Source of the DNA: CAWCUZ01 sp963798795
GTDB lineage: Bacteria > Acidobacteriota > Vicinamibacteria > Vicinamibacterales > SCN-69-37
Assembly (NCBI GenBank): GCA_963798795.1
Contig: CAWCUZ010000006.1
Span: forward strand, 310,001-374,000
DNA length: 64,000 nt
Reading direction: 5' to 3'
Position 1 is the stretch's first letter. Each line of letters starts with the position of its first letter. The position numbers and the translations under genes were made by a program. Of this stretch, positions 31,669 through 40,347 are shown piece after piece. A model generated the notes under the pieces. The model did not search any database. It had not been told where the DNA came from and worked only from the letters and a program-made list of their open reading frames with translations.

Positions 31669-34381
31669 CTGGCGATTCGGAAGACAAGTCGGGGTGCTGG
31701 CGGCCCTGCTGCTCGTGCCGCAGGCATCGTCCGTTGTCGCCCAGCCGCAGGCGCGGCCGCGGCAGGCCGATGCCGTGGTGCAGGTGCTGGGCGACATCGA
31801 GGACGCGCTGTCATCCGGGCGCCGGGATGCGTTCGAGGCGCTGTTGTCGCCGGCGGTGCCGCCCGCAGTCGCGGATCCCTTCGATCGTTTTCTCCAGGCG
31901 GGTCGACCGACATCCGCCGCCGTCCGGGAACGCAGCCGGCGTCCACTGCCGTCGGGCGCATTCGAAGTGCTGGCCGACGTCCTCGTGTCGCGGACGCGCC
32001 TGGGACGACTGGCGACGTGGCAGATCGTGGCGCAGCCGAGGGCGGATGCGCCCGACCGGCTCGAGATCACCGCGCTCGAGGAAGTGGCGGCCATCGACGG
32101 CCTGCTCCGGCTCTCGCTCGACACGACGCAGCAGTACGCCGTTCACGACCTGGTGATCAGCGCGCCCGACCTGACACTGAAGATGTCGTCCGGATCCGCC
32201 TTCGTGGCCCAGGCCGGCTCGGGGATCACCGCGATCGTGCTGCGCGGGTCCGGCCACTTGCGGTTCGCGCCGCCGGATCCGGCCGAGCAGGGGCAGCTCC
32301 GCATCTTCAACAGCAAGCCGGACCTCGACACCTCCATCGACTCCGCATTCATCCGGCTCAGTCCGGCGGACGTGCAGGCGCACGTGACGATGCAGAGCCT
32401 CGTGCCCGCGCAGGTCGAGGGCGACGACGTGAAACGGGCGCAGGAAGTCTTCGACGAGTTCGCGCCGCGCACGTTCGGGCTGTCGCTCGGCGACCTCAGC
32501 CCGGAGCGATGGTCGTTCGAGCCCTCGGCCGACAGCATAGTCGTGGAGTTCAAAGCGAAGAAGCAGGGCTGGCTGACCTACGTCCGCTCGCCCGGTGCGG
32601 TCGAGGACATCTCGGTCTTCGACCGTGAGCACAGCCGCAACATCTCCGTCTACATGTCCGCGGATCACGCGGCGAACCGCGGTCCGTTCTACGACGAAGA
32701 CGACGACCAGCCGTACGACATCGAGCACTATGCGCTCGACCTGTCGTTCGAACCCGAGCGGCCCTGGATCAGCGGGCGCGCGACCGTGCAACTGGTGACC
32801 CGGCAGGACGGGCTCGCCAATCTCACGTTGCGGCTCGCCGACGGGCTCGATGTCTCCTCGGTGAGCTCGGCGCAGCTCGGCCGGCTGCTGGCCCTGCGCA
32901 TCATCGGCCAGAACAAGTTCCTGGTCAGCCTGCCCCGGCGCATGCCCGCCGGCACGACGCTCACGTTCGACATCACGTACAGCGGGCCGCTGCCGCCGCA
33001 ATCACTCGACCGCGAGGCGATGGCACCGGAAGGCCAGGCGCCGGCGGCCGGCGGCCAGGACATCGATCCGTTCGTGCTCGTGCCCGAGCCGCGCTACCTG
33101 TACAGCAACCGCGTCTTCTGGTACCCGCAGGGCGAAGTCACCGACTTCGCCACGGCGACGATGCGCCTGTCGGTGCCGTCCGAGTACCAGATGGTGGCCA
33201 GCGGCAGCCTGGTCGGCTCCACGCTGACGCCGGTGCCGAGCGGCGAGCCAGGCGGCGAGCCCAGGTACGTGCGGACGCTTTCGTATGCGGCCGATCGTCC
33301 CGCACGGTATCTCTCGTGCGTGATCAGCCGGTTCGTGGCGGTGGGTCAGGGGCGGACGCCCGTCCCGCACCTGGCCCCGTCGCAGGACGCGACCGCCAGC
33401 GCTCCGGAGGGCCCGGCGTCGGTCGACCTCGAAGTCGTCTCCACGCCGCGCCAGACCCGGAAGAACCGCGACCTGAGCGATCGGCTCGGCGACATGATGC
33501 GCTTCTACGCCGACTTCGTCGGCGAAGCGCCCTACCCGCACTTCACCGTCGCAGCCATCGACGACAACCTGCCGGGCGGCCACAGCCCCGCCTATTTCGC
33601 CGTGCTGCACCAGCCGCTGCCGACGACGCCCTACGTGTGGCAGAGCGACCCGGTGGCGTTCGACAACTACCCGTGGTTCTTTCTCGCCCACGAGCTCGCG
33701 CATCAATGGTGGGGGCAGGCGGTCGGCTGGAAGAACTATCACGAGCAGTGGCTGAGTGAAGGGCTCGCGCAGTACTTCGCGACGCTGTACACCGCGTCGA
33801 GCCGGGGCCCCGAACCGATGCACGATCTGCTGGTCCGCATGCGCGAATCGGCCGAGACCTACTCGTCGCAGGGGCCCGTGCATCTCGGCTACCGGCTCGG
33901 CCACATCCAGAGCAACGGCCGCGTCTTCCGCGCGCTCGTCTACAACAAGTCGGCGGTCGTCCTGCACATGCTCCGGCGGCTCATTGGAGACGGCGCCTTC
34001 CAGGCCGGGATCCGGCAGTTCTACCGCGAATGGCGGTTCCGCAAGGCCGCCACGAACGACCTCCAGGCGGCGTTCGAGCAGGCCGCGGGCCGCCCGCTGG
34101 ACGTGTTCTTTCAGCCCTGGATCATGGGATCGAGTCTGCCGCACGTGCGCCTCGCCACGAGCGTCGCACCCGACGGCGCCACGCTCGTGGTCCGCACCCA
34201 GCAGGCCGGCGGGACGTTTGCCTTCCCGCTGACCGTCACGATCGAGTACAAGGATGCGGCGTCGGAAGACGTGACGCTGTCGGTCTGGGAGGCCGCCGCC
34301 GAGCACCGGATCCCGCTGCACGGCGAGTTCAAGAAGCTCAGCCCGCACGAGGATCTGACACCCGTCAGGATTGAAAAGTAG
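31658..34381 (+). CDS. Exported M1-family aminopeptidase
   Basis: 907 aa, GTG start at 31658 followed by a signal peptide (GVLAALLLVPQASSVVAQP). Residues about 340-860 are the M1 domain: LAHELAHQWWGQAVGWKNY (HEXXH zinc motif, X18, second Glu in WLSEGLAQYFATLY) and the downstream catalytic-domain segment LVYNKSAVVLHMLRRLIGD (Tyr for transition state). An M1 GXMEN-type motif is not evident; GGHSPAYFAVLH occupies that position. The N-terminal ~330 residues are a poorly conserved domain of beta-rich character. Likely periplasmic or surface peptide trimming, matching the other peptidases of the window. Confidence 0.87.
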   Translation: MISDWRFGRQVGVLAALLLVPQASSVVAQPQARPRQADAVVQVLGDIEDALSSGRRDAFEALLSPAVPPAVADPFDRFLQAGRPTSAAVRERSRRPLPSGAFEVLADVLVSRTRLGRLATWQIVAQPRADAPDRLEITALEEVAAIDGLLRLSLDTTQQYAVHDLVISAPDLTLKMSSGSAFVAQAGSGITAIVLRGSGHLRFAPPDPAEQGQLRIFNSKPDLDTSIDSAFIRLSPADVQAHVTMQSLVPAQVEGDDVKRAQEVFDEFAPRTFGLSLGDLSPERWSFEPSADSIVVEFKAKKQGWLTYVRSPGAVEDISVFDREHSRNISVYMSADHAANRGPFYDEDDDQPYDIEHYALDLSFEPERPWISGRATVQLVTRQDGLANLTLRLADGLDVSSVSSAQLGRLLALRIIGQNKFLVSLPRRMPAGTTLTFDITYSGPLPPQSLDREAMAPEGQAPAAGGQDIDPFVLVPEPRYLYSNRVFWYPQGEVTDFATATMRLSVPSEYQMVASGSLVGSTLTPVPSGEPGGEPRYVRTLSYAADRPARYLSCVISRFVAVGQGRTPVPHLAPSQDATASAPEGPASVDLEVVSTPRQTRKNRDLSDRLGDMMRFYADFVGEAPYPHFTVAAIDDNLPGGHSPAYFAVLHQPLPTTPYVWQSDPVAFDNYPWFFLAHELAHQWWGQAVGWKNYHEQWLSEGLAQYFATLYTASSRGPEPMHDLLVRMRESAETYSSQGPVHLGYRLGHIQSNGRVFRALVYNKSAVVLHMLRRLIGDGAFQAGIRQFYREWRFRKAATNDLQAAFEQAAGRPLDVFFQPWIMGSSLPHVRLATSVAPDGATLVVRTQQAGGTFAFPLTVTIEYKDAASEDVTLSVWEAAAEHRIPLHGEFKKLSPHEDLTPVRIEK

Positions 34382-34438
34382 CCGGTCCTTCGGGCGCGGC
34401 GGGTCCTCCGGAGCGCTTCGTTATAAGATCCCGCTGAT

Positions 34439-36217
34439 ATGGACCGAGTGACACTCACCATCGACGGCAAGACGGTCACGGTGGACAAGGGCCGGAGCGT
34501 GCTCGAAGCATCCGTCGAGCACGGCATTCCCGTGCCCTACTACTGCTACCACGCGGGCCTTGGCGTCGACGGGTCCTGCCGCGTCTGCATCGTCAAGATC
34601 GAGAAGATGGCGAAGCTCCAGACCGCCTGCTCGACGCCGTGCGCCGACGGCATGGTGGTGACCACCAATTCGCCCGAGGTGATTGCCGCGCGCGCGAGCG
34701 TGTTCGAGTTCCTGCTCATCAACCATCCGCTCGACTGCCCCGTCTGCGACAAGGGCGGCGAGTGTCCGCTCCAGGACTTCTCGTACTCGTTCGGTCCGGA
34801 GCGCAGCCGGATGGAGTTCCCGCGCCGCGTGTTCGACGGCGAGGGCGCCCGGGCCGACGTCGATTTCGGCCCGACGCTGATGCTCAACCGCAACCGCTGC
34901 ATCCTGTGCACGCGCTGCATCCGGTTCATGCGCGACATCGACGGCGACGCGCAGATCGGGATCGTCTCGCGCGGATACGGGAGCGAGATCTCGACGTTCG
35001 AGGAGCGCGGCGTGTTCTCGCTGCTCTCGGGCAACCTGATGGACGTCTGTCCCGTGGGCGCCATCACGACACGTGACTACCGGTTCCGATCGCGGCCCTG
35101 GGACAACCCGCAGGCCGTCGACACCATCTGCACGCTGTGCGAGAAGGGCTGCAACACCACGGCCTGGATCAAGGCCAAGCCGGAGTGGGCGAAGGGCGCG
35201 CGGCTGGTCCGCATCACGCCGCGGCTCAACGAAGAGGTCAACAGCTACTGGATGTGCGACCTCGGCCGCTTCGACTACCACTGGGTCGAGGGCGACCGGC
35301 GGTTGCGCCAGCCGATGATCCAGCAGGACGGCACCTTCGACGCCGCGCCATGGGCGGACGCGCTGATGGCCGTCAAGGAAGCGGTCGATGCCGGCGGCGG
35401 CCCGAACCACGCGGGCCTCATCGTCTCGGCGCATGCCTCGCTCGAGGAGCTGTACGTCATCAAGCAGTTCGCCGGCCAGACGGGCGGCGTGGCGCTGAGC
35501 TGGCGGTATCGCGAAAAGCCGCAGCCGGCCACCGCGAAATTCCGGATTCCGGCCGTGGATGCGCCCAACGTGCGCGGCGCCCGCGATCTGGGCTTCGACG
35601 TCGGCGGCGAAAACCGGCCGGCCGATCTGAGCGGCATCAAGTCGGCCGTCGAGGCCGGCCGGATCAACGTGTTGTACGTGTTCGACCCGGGGCCGGACGC
35701 CTCGATCGGCGACCTCGACTGGGTGATCGCCGCGCGCAAATCGGGACGCCTCCGCACGCTGGTCGTGCAGGGCGTGCTCAAGACGCCGCTCGCCCAGGCC
35801 GCCGATATCCAGCTGCCGGGCTCGGCGTTCGTGGAAAAGGACGCGACCTACACGAACATGACGGGCCGCGTCCAGGGCGCGTCGCGCGTGATTCCGCCGC
35901 CCGGCGACGCCGGCGACGACTGGCAGATCCTGGCCAGGCTGTCGGTCGTCTTCGGCGCCGACGCGCGCTTCGAATCGGCCGCGGCGATTCGGCAGCGCAT
36001 CGCCGAGGACCTGTCGTCGGTCCCCGGTTACGCGGCCCTGGCGGGCCTGACGTTCGCGCGGCCGGTCGCGGCGCGCGACTGGCTGCACGCGTCGAATCCG
36101 TCCGAGCGGTGGAAGTGGGATTTCATGTTCCAGGACCTGCCGCCGGTGAAGTTCGGCGAGGACTTCGGCCCGCTGCCTCGCGCCGACGTCATTCCGCTCA
36201 GACAGCGCGAGGAATGA
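34439..36217 (+). CDS. nuoG: NuoG-like NADH-quinone oxidoreductase subunit G
   Basis: 592 aa, shorter than classical NuoG (about 780-900). [2Fe-2S] domain with C36, C47, C50, C64 (YYCYHAGLGVDGSCRVC); His-Cys3 4Fe-4S segment HPLDCPVCDKGGECPLQ; further 4Fe-4S motifs NRCILCTRCIRFMR and NLMDVCPVGAIT; then a short molybdopterin-oxidoreductase-like domain opening with ICTLCEKGCNTT. It would carry electrons from NADH to the quinone-reducing part of complex I, but no other nuo gene is next to it. TATAAG (34422-34427) lies 11 nt before the start, so the mRNA may be nearly leaderless. The downstream ccdA gene overlaps by 4 nt. Confidence 0.86.
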   Translation: MDRVTLTIDGKTVTVDKGRSVLEASVEHGIPVPYYCYHAGLGVDGSCRVCIVKIEKMAKLQTACSTPCADGMVVTTNSPEVIAARASVFEFLLINHPLDCPVCDKGGECPLQDFSYSFGPERSRMEFPRRVFDGEGARADVDFGPTLMLNRNRCILCTRCIRFMRDIDGDAQIGIVSRGYGSEISTFEERGVFSLLSGNLMDVCPVGAITTRDYRFRSRPWDNPQAVDTICTLCEKGCNTTAWIKAKPEWAKGARLVRITPRLNEEVNSYWMCDLGRFDYHWVEGDRRLRQPMIQQDGTFDAAPWADALMAVKEAVDAGGGPNHAGLIVSAHASLEELYVIKQFAGQTGGVALSWRYREKPQPATAKFRIPAVDAPNVRGARDLGFDVGGENRPADLSGIKSAVEAGRINVLYVFDPGPDASIGDLDWVIAARKSGRLRTLVVQGVLKTPLAQAADIQLPGSAFVEKDATYTNMTGRVQGASRVIPPPGDAGDDWQILARLSVVFGADARFESAAAIRQRIAEDLSSVPGYAALAGLTFARPVAARDWLHASNPSERWKWDFMFQDLPPVKFGEDFGPLPRADVIPLRQREE

Positions 36218-36951
36218 ACGTCTCTCTGATCGCGGCGTTCGGCGCGGGCATCCTGTCGTTCATTTCTCCCTGCGTCCTGCCGCTGGTGCCGGGCTACATC
36301 TCGTACATCTCGGGCGTCTCGTTCGAGGAGATGCGGCCTTCGGACGCCGCCGCCGCCGCGCGCGCGCGGCGGCAGATGGTCGTCACCTCCCTCGCCTTCG
36401 TCCTCGGCTTTTCGCTCGTCTTCATCGCCCTCGGTGCGACGGCCACGGTGCTCGGCCGCGCCATCGTGCGCCACCACGCGATGCTCGAGCGCATCGCGGG
36501 GGTGCTCGTCATCATCTTCGGCCTGCACCTCGCCGGCATCTTTCGGATCCGGTGGCTCGACCGCGACACGCGGATGCAGACCAACCGCCGGCCGGCTGGA
36601 GCCGGCGGCGCGGTGCTCGTCGGGATCGCGTTCGCGTTCGGCTGGACGCCGTGCATCGGCCCGATCCTCGGCGGCATCCTCGCCATCGCGGGGCAGAAGG
36701 ACAGCGTCAGCCAGGGCGTCCTGCTGCTGGCCATCTACTCGGCGGGACTTGGCATTCCCTTCCTGCTGACGGCGCTCGCCGTCGATCGCTTCTTTTTCGC
36801 CTCGGCGCGCATCCGGAAGCACTACCGGACCATCGAAGTGGTGTCCGGGGTCCTGCTCATCCTGCTCGGCGTCCTCATCGTGACGAACCGGTTCACGATG
36901 CTGTCGCGCTACATCGATCGGCTCTTCCCGTGGCTGACCCAGCTCAGCTGA
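36214..36951 (+). CDS. ccdA: CcdA-type cytochrome c biogenesis / thiol-disulfide membrane protein
   Basis: 245 aa from the ATG at 36214, overlapping the nuoG-like stop (ATGA). Six predicted membrane helices. The two redox Cys lie in the repeated motifs FISPCVLPLVPGYISYISG (about residue 20) and FGWTPCIGPILGGILAIAG (about residue 148), as in CcdA/DsbD-beta. It passes electrons from thioredoxin to periplasmic thiol proteins. Coupling to a NuoG-like gene is unusual; the pair may reflect shared need in respiratory complex assembly. Confidence 0.9.
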   Translation: MNVSLIAAFGAGILSFISPCVLPLVPGYISYISGVSFEEMRPSDAAAAARARRQMVVTSLAFVLGFSLVFIALGATATVLGRAIVRHHAMLERIAGVLVIIFGLHLAGIFRIRWLDRDTRMQTNRRPAGAGGAVLVGIAFAFGWTPCIGPILGGILAIAGQKDSVSQGVLLLAIYSAGLGIPFLLTALAVDRFFFASARIRKHYRTIEVVSGVLLILLGVLIVTNRFTMLSRYIDRLFPWLTQLS

Positions 36952-36962
36952 CGCGCTATAGT
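36934..36962 (+). promoter_or_regulatory. Predicted sigma-70 promoter for the GAF sensor gene
   Basis: CTGACC (36934-36939), 17-nt spacer, TATAGT (36957-36962), with the -35 box inside the end of ccdA. The start codon follows 16 nt after the -10 box, again leaving a very short leader. Confidence 0.45.
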
Positions 36963-36978
36963 TAGCCGACGCGACTCG

Positions 36979-38211
36979 ATGCGGACCCGAGGCTTCTTCT
37001 TCGTGCTGCTGCTCGTGGCCGCAGCCGCCGCGCTGTTCGAGAGCTACCGCCTCGAGACCCAGGTCAACCTCGAGTCGATCCGCGCAGCCACGCGGGATCG
37101 CGATCTGCAGTCGGTCCGGGTGGCGCTCGGTCAACTGCGCGGGGCGGAGGCCGGCTTCGTCGCGCCGGGCCAGGACCCCGGGTTCTGGGTGATTCGGGCC
37201 ACCGAACTGGCGTCGGACCTCGAGGTCCGGCTCGACGCGCTGCGTGACACGTCCTCCAGCCCCGACACCATTCCGCACTACCAGGCGGCGGCGACGGCGC
37301 TGGCCGAGGTGGTGACGGCCGACCGGCACGCCCGGATCGCCATTGGCGCCAATCAGCTGGCCGAAGCTGGCCGGGCCGTCTTTCAGGATGCCCATGGGGC
37401 GGGCGACCGGGTCGATGCGGAAGTCGCGGCCGCGGCTGATGCCGAGCGGTCGTCGTTCGACGCCCGGATTCTGCGACTGTCGCGCGTGCGAATGGCGGTC
37501 ATGGCGGGCGCGCTCGCGCTCGCGGTCATTGTCGCCGCCGTGCTCGTCCGGATTCCGCGGTCCGTCTCGGCTCCGGCCGCAGTGGACGCCGAATCCGACA
37601 CGCCACGGGAAACCTCATCCACTTCCCTTTCCACTTCGCCGGCCGGACCGCCAGCCGCGGCACCCGGCTCGCTGCTCTCGCTGAAAGCCGAACCGCACGA
37701 GCCGGCCCCCCTCCATCCGCAGACGGCCCTGTCAATCAATCTGCAGGATGTGGCCCAGCTCTGCGTCGACTTCGCCCGCGTCGTCGATGGAGACGACGTG
37801 CCGCCGCTGCTGGAACGGGCCGCGAAAGTGCTGCGGGCTCGTGGGGTGGTCCTGTGGGTCACGGAGACGTCCGGGCGAACGCTCAGACCTCTGCTGCAGC
37901 ACGGCTATTCGGACAAGGTCATGCAGCGGCTGGGGCCGATGGCGGCCGATGCGGACAACGTGACGTCCCTCGCCTACCGGTCCCGTCTGCCCCAGGTCAT
38001 CAACGCCAGCTCGTTGGACGGCTGCGGGGCCATTGCGGTGCCCATCCTCACGCCCACGAGCTGCATCGGCGTCCTCTCGGCCGAGATCAAGCACGCCAGG
38101 CCGGATCGCGAAACGCTCTCGGTTGCCCGGGTGCTGGCCGCACAACTGGCGGCCCTCGCCGCTCCCATCGACGAATCCGCTGCGCCGGCCAACCAGGCCG
38201 CGGAAGCGTGA
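36979..38211 (+). CDS. Membrane protein with C-terminal GAF domain
   Basis: 410 aa. TM1 at residues 4-20 (FFFVLLLVAAAAALF), a periplasmic helical domain about 22-172 (chemoreceptor-like four-helix character), TM2 about 173-193 (VMAGALALAVIVAAVLVRI), a Pro/Ser-rich linker, then a GAF domain about 250-400 (ARVVDGDDVPPLLERAAKVL, LRARGVVLWVTE, IAVPILTPTSCIGVLSAEI). No output domain follows, so it must act through a partner. The SpoIIE phosphatase downstream is on the opposite strand and also has GAF domains. Ligand unknown. Confidence 0.75.
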   Translation: MRTRGFFFVLLLVAAAAALFESYRLETQVNLESIRAATRDRDLQSVRVALGQLRGAEAGFVAPGQDPGFWVIRATELASDLEVRLDALRDTSSSPDTIPHYQAAATALAEVVTADRHARIAIGANQLAEAGRAVFQDAHGAGDRVDAEVAAAADAERSSFDARILRLSRVRMAVMAGALALAVIVAAVLVRIPRSVSAPAAVDAESDTPRETSSTSLSTSPAGPPAAAPGSLLSLKAEPHEPAPLHPQTALSINLQDVAQLCVDFARVVDGDDVPPLLERAAKVLRARGVVLWVTETSGRTLRPLLQHGYSDKVMQRLGPMAADADNVTSLAYRSRLPQVINASSLDGCGAIAVPILTPTSCIGVLSAEIKHARPDRETLSVARVLAAQLAALAAPIDESAAPANQAAEA

Positions 38212-38216
38212 GCGAG

Positions 38217-38279
38217 ATGGACGCTCGGGGCTTCCCGCCCCGGGCGAGTCGCCGGGTCTGAAGACCGGCGCTCCATCCT
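38217..38279 (+). repeat. Two adjacent REP-like hairpins (family copy C)
   Basis: First hairpin CTCGGGGC-N5-GCCCCGGGCGAG (38224-38248); second GCCGGGTCTGAAGACCGGC (38251-38269) followed by GCTCCATCC. The second shares its core and the flanking GCTCCATC with the copy at 23305-23330. Located 5 nt after the GAF gene stop, so it can also fold at the mRNA 3' end. Confidence 0.75.
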
Positions 38280-38354
38280 GTCCTCTGCTCCGGGCAGCCG
38301 CCGGTCCCGTCGCGGCCTCGCGGCAGGACATCCCCACAGCAGGATGCGCATGTT

Positions 38355-38499
38355 TGTGCCGGTTTTCGTACGGCACAGGTCTTGATGTTCAAGGGCGCGG
38401 AGCCGCCCGACGTCACCGGGATGCGTTTTACGACAGGCAGGCGCTGGCATCGCCGCATCCCGTCGCTCCAACCACCGACGACCGGGCGGCTCTTTTTTT
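38355..38499 (+). ncRNA. Candidate structured RNA or 3' UTR ending in a terminator-like stem
   Basis: No gene in 38212-38522. On the plus strand: stem TGTGCCG/CGGCACA (38355-38361, 38371-38377); outer stem GAGCCGCCCG (38400-38409) with CGGGCGGCTC (38483-38492) followed by seven T (38493-38499); inside it CGGGATGCG (38417-38425) pairs with CGCATCCCG (38454-38462). Three nested or adjacent stems ending in a T-run fit a small RNA or an elaborate terminator. It matches no riboswitch or RNA family I recognise. Confidence 0.35.
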
Positions 38500-38522
38500 G
38501 CCTGCGTGGCGGCCCGCGGCCG

Positions 38523-40298
38523 CTATCCCAGCTTGACCACGACGGCGGTGGTGTCGTCGTTGGGGGGGAACCCGGCGCGGTGTTCGTCGACCGCGGAGAC
38601 GATGGCCTGAACGATCTCGGCGGCCGGCAGGTCCCGCGAGCGCGAGACCACGTCGATCAGCCGTGACGACGTGAACTCCTCGCCCCGGGCGTTCATGGCC
38701 TCCGACACTCCGTCCGAGCAGAACACGTACACGTCGCCGTTCACCAGGGGCAGACAGATCTCGTCATAGGTCGTCCCGAAGAACGACCCGAGCGGCACGC
38801 CGGGCGCCTCGATCGTGGCGCAGTCCGTGCCGGTCGCCCGGATGGGATAGGGCAGGCCCGAATTGGCCAGCGTGACGGTGCGGCGTTTCAGGTCGAAGGT
38901 CGTGTAGCAGACCGTGCAGTAGTACTCCTCGAGCTGCCGTTCGTGGAGGATGGTGTTGATTGAGGTCAGCACGGCCGCCGGCGACGACCGCTCGGGCAGG
39001 TAGCGGCGGCGAAACGTGCGTCCGCGCACGAGTTCGCCGGCCAGCACGCTGTAGAGGGCGGCCGGCACGCCTTTTCCGGACACGTCGCCGACGGCCACGA
39101 TGAGGGTGTGCGACTCGGGCACGAGGAATTCGTGGAAGTCGCCGCCGAGCTCGCGGGCCGCCGCGAAGAACGCGGCCACGTCGACGCCCTTCAGCCGCTT
39201 CGGCAGTTGCGTCGGCAGGAGCGCGGCCTGCACGCGTTTGGCGAAGTGCAGCTCCTTTTCGAGCCGCTCCTCGGTCGCCGAGACTTCCTCGTAGAGGCGG
39301 GCGTTCTCGATGGCGACCGCGGCCTGGCTGGCCAGCAGCGTGAGGATTTCGACGTCGCGCTTGCTGAACGCGTCGAGCTCCGGGCTTTCGAGGTCGAAGA
39401 CGCCGACGCAGCGGTCCTTCAGCAGCATCGGGATCGCCAGCTCGGAACGGACGTCCTCGACCACCTTGATGTAGCGCGGGTCCTTCGCGACGTCGGGCGC
39501 CAGCACCGGCTCGCGGTGCAGCGCCGCATAGCCGACGAGTCCCTCGCCCAGCGGCACGCGCGGCAGCACGACCTTCTCGCCGTACTGCACGGCCACCGTC
39601 ATCTCGAGCTCGCGCGTGGTCTCGTTGAGCAGCAGGATGCCGAACGTGCGGTAGTCGATGACGCGGCGCGCCAGCTGCGCGATCCGCGAGAGCAGCTCGT
39701 CGAGATCGAGGACCGCCGCCACCTCGCGGCCGATCTCGGCGAGGGTCTCGAAGGCTCCGGCGTCCTGCCGCTGCTGTTCGAACAGGCGCGCGTTGACGAG
39801 CGCGGCCGCGACGAGCGCGGCGAACTGCCGCAGGATGCTGGCGTCGCGCTCGCTGTACTGATCGCGATCGCGGCTCAGGATATTGAGCGCGCCGATCGAC
39901 TGCGCCTTGTGCACGAGCGGCACGGCCAGGGTCGATGACATGCCCTGCACCACGGCGACGTAGTAGGGATCCGTGCTCACGTCGCCCACCACGACGGTCT
40001 GCTGCGTCTGGACCACCCGGCCGATGAGGCCTTGAGCCTCGCGCAGGCGGAACGAGGAGTAGTCGGGGTAGCCCACCGCGTAGCCGATGCGCAGCTCGTG
40101 GTGCTTCTCGTCCAGCAGGTACACCGCGAAGGCGTCGAACTGGATCAGCCGCTGGATGAGGTCCGGGATCTGGGCCAGCAGTTCGTCGAAGTCGATGACG
40201 GACGCGACCTGCCGGCCGAGATCGAAGAGCGTGAGCAGGATCTCGCGTTCGGTCGAACCGGGGGCAAGCGATCGTGGGGCGGATTCAGTGTGGGTCAT
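38523..40298 (-). CDS. GAF-GAF-PP2C (SpoIIE/RsbU-type) phosphatase
   Basis: 591 aa from the ATG at 40298; a longer frame to 40349 would run into the divergent fabZ start. First GAF domain about residues 15-165 (LLTLFDLGRQVASVIDFDEL), second about 175-330 (FETLAEIGREVAAVLDLDEL), a coiled linker LEKELHFAKRVQAALLPTQL, then PP2C with ELGGDFHEFL, VAVGDVSGKGVPAALYSVL, VYVFCSDGVSEAMNARGEEF and FPPNDDTTAVVV, all metal Asp residues kept. Soluble stress or ligand sensor probably dephosphorylating an anti-anti-sigma factor. Second phosphatase of this type in the window. Confidence 0.9.
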   Translation of the reverse strand: MTHTESAPRSLAPGSTEREILLTLFDLGRQVASVIDFDELLAQIPDLIQRLIQFDAFAVYLLDEKHHELRIGYAVGYPDYSSFRLREAQGLIGRVVQTQQTVVVGDVSTDPYYVAVVQGMSSTLAVPLVHKAQSIGALNILSRDRDQYSERDASILRQFAALVAAALVNARLFEQQRQDAGAFETLAEIGREVAAVLDLDELLSRIAQLARRVIDYRTFGILLLNETTRELEMTVAVQYGEKVVLPRVPLGEGLVGYAALHREPVLAPDVAKDPRYIKVVEDVRSELAIPMLLKDRCVGVFDLESPELDAFSKRDVEILTLLASQAAVAIENARLYEEVSATEERLEKELHFAKRVQAALLPTQLPKRLKGVDVAAFFAAARELGGDFHEFLVPESHTLIVAVGDVSGKGVPAALYSVLAGELVRGRTFRRRYLPERSSPAAVLTSINTILHERQLEEYYCTVCYTTFDLKRRTVTLANSGLPYPIRATGTDCATIEAPGVPLGSFFGTTYDEICLPLVNGDVYVFCSDGVSEAMNARGEEFTSSRLIDVVSRSRDLPAAEIVQAIVSAVDEHRAGFPPNDDTTAVVVKLG

Positions 40299-40347
40299 GC
40301 AGCGCAGGCAGGCAAAACCAGTATAGTGTGTCTGGAACGCCGGGACC

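Noticed and set aside
30205..32124. 639-codon minus-strand frame
   Set aside because: Combines the heptamer array with the antisense of the SpoIIE-type phosphatase; no motif.
38400..38475. tRNA gene (ends ...CCAACCA)
   Set aside because: No T-arm consensus, no anticodon arm of correct size; stems pair differently.
38355..38499. Known riboswitch
   Set aside because: No core motif of cobalamin, TPP, c-di-GMP, SAM, glycine or fluoride riboswitches, and no downstream gene on that strand.
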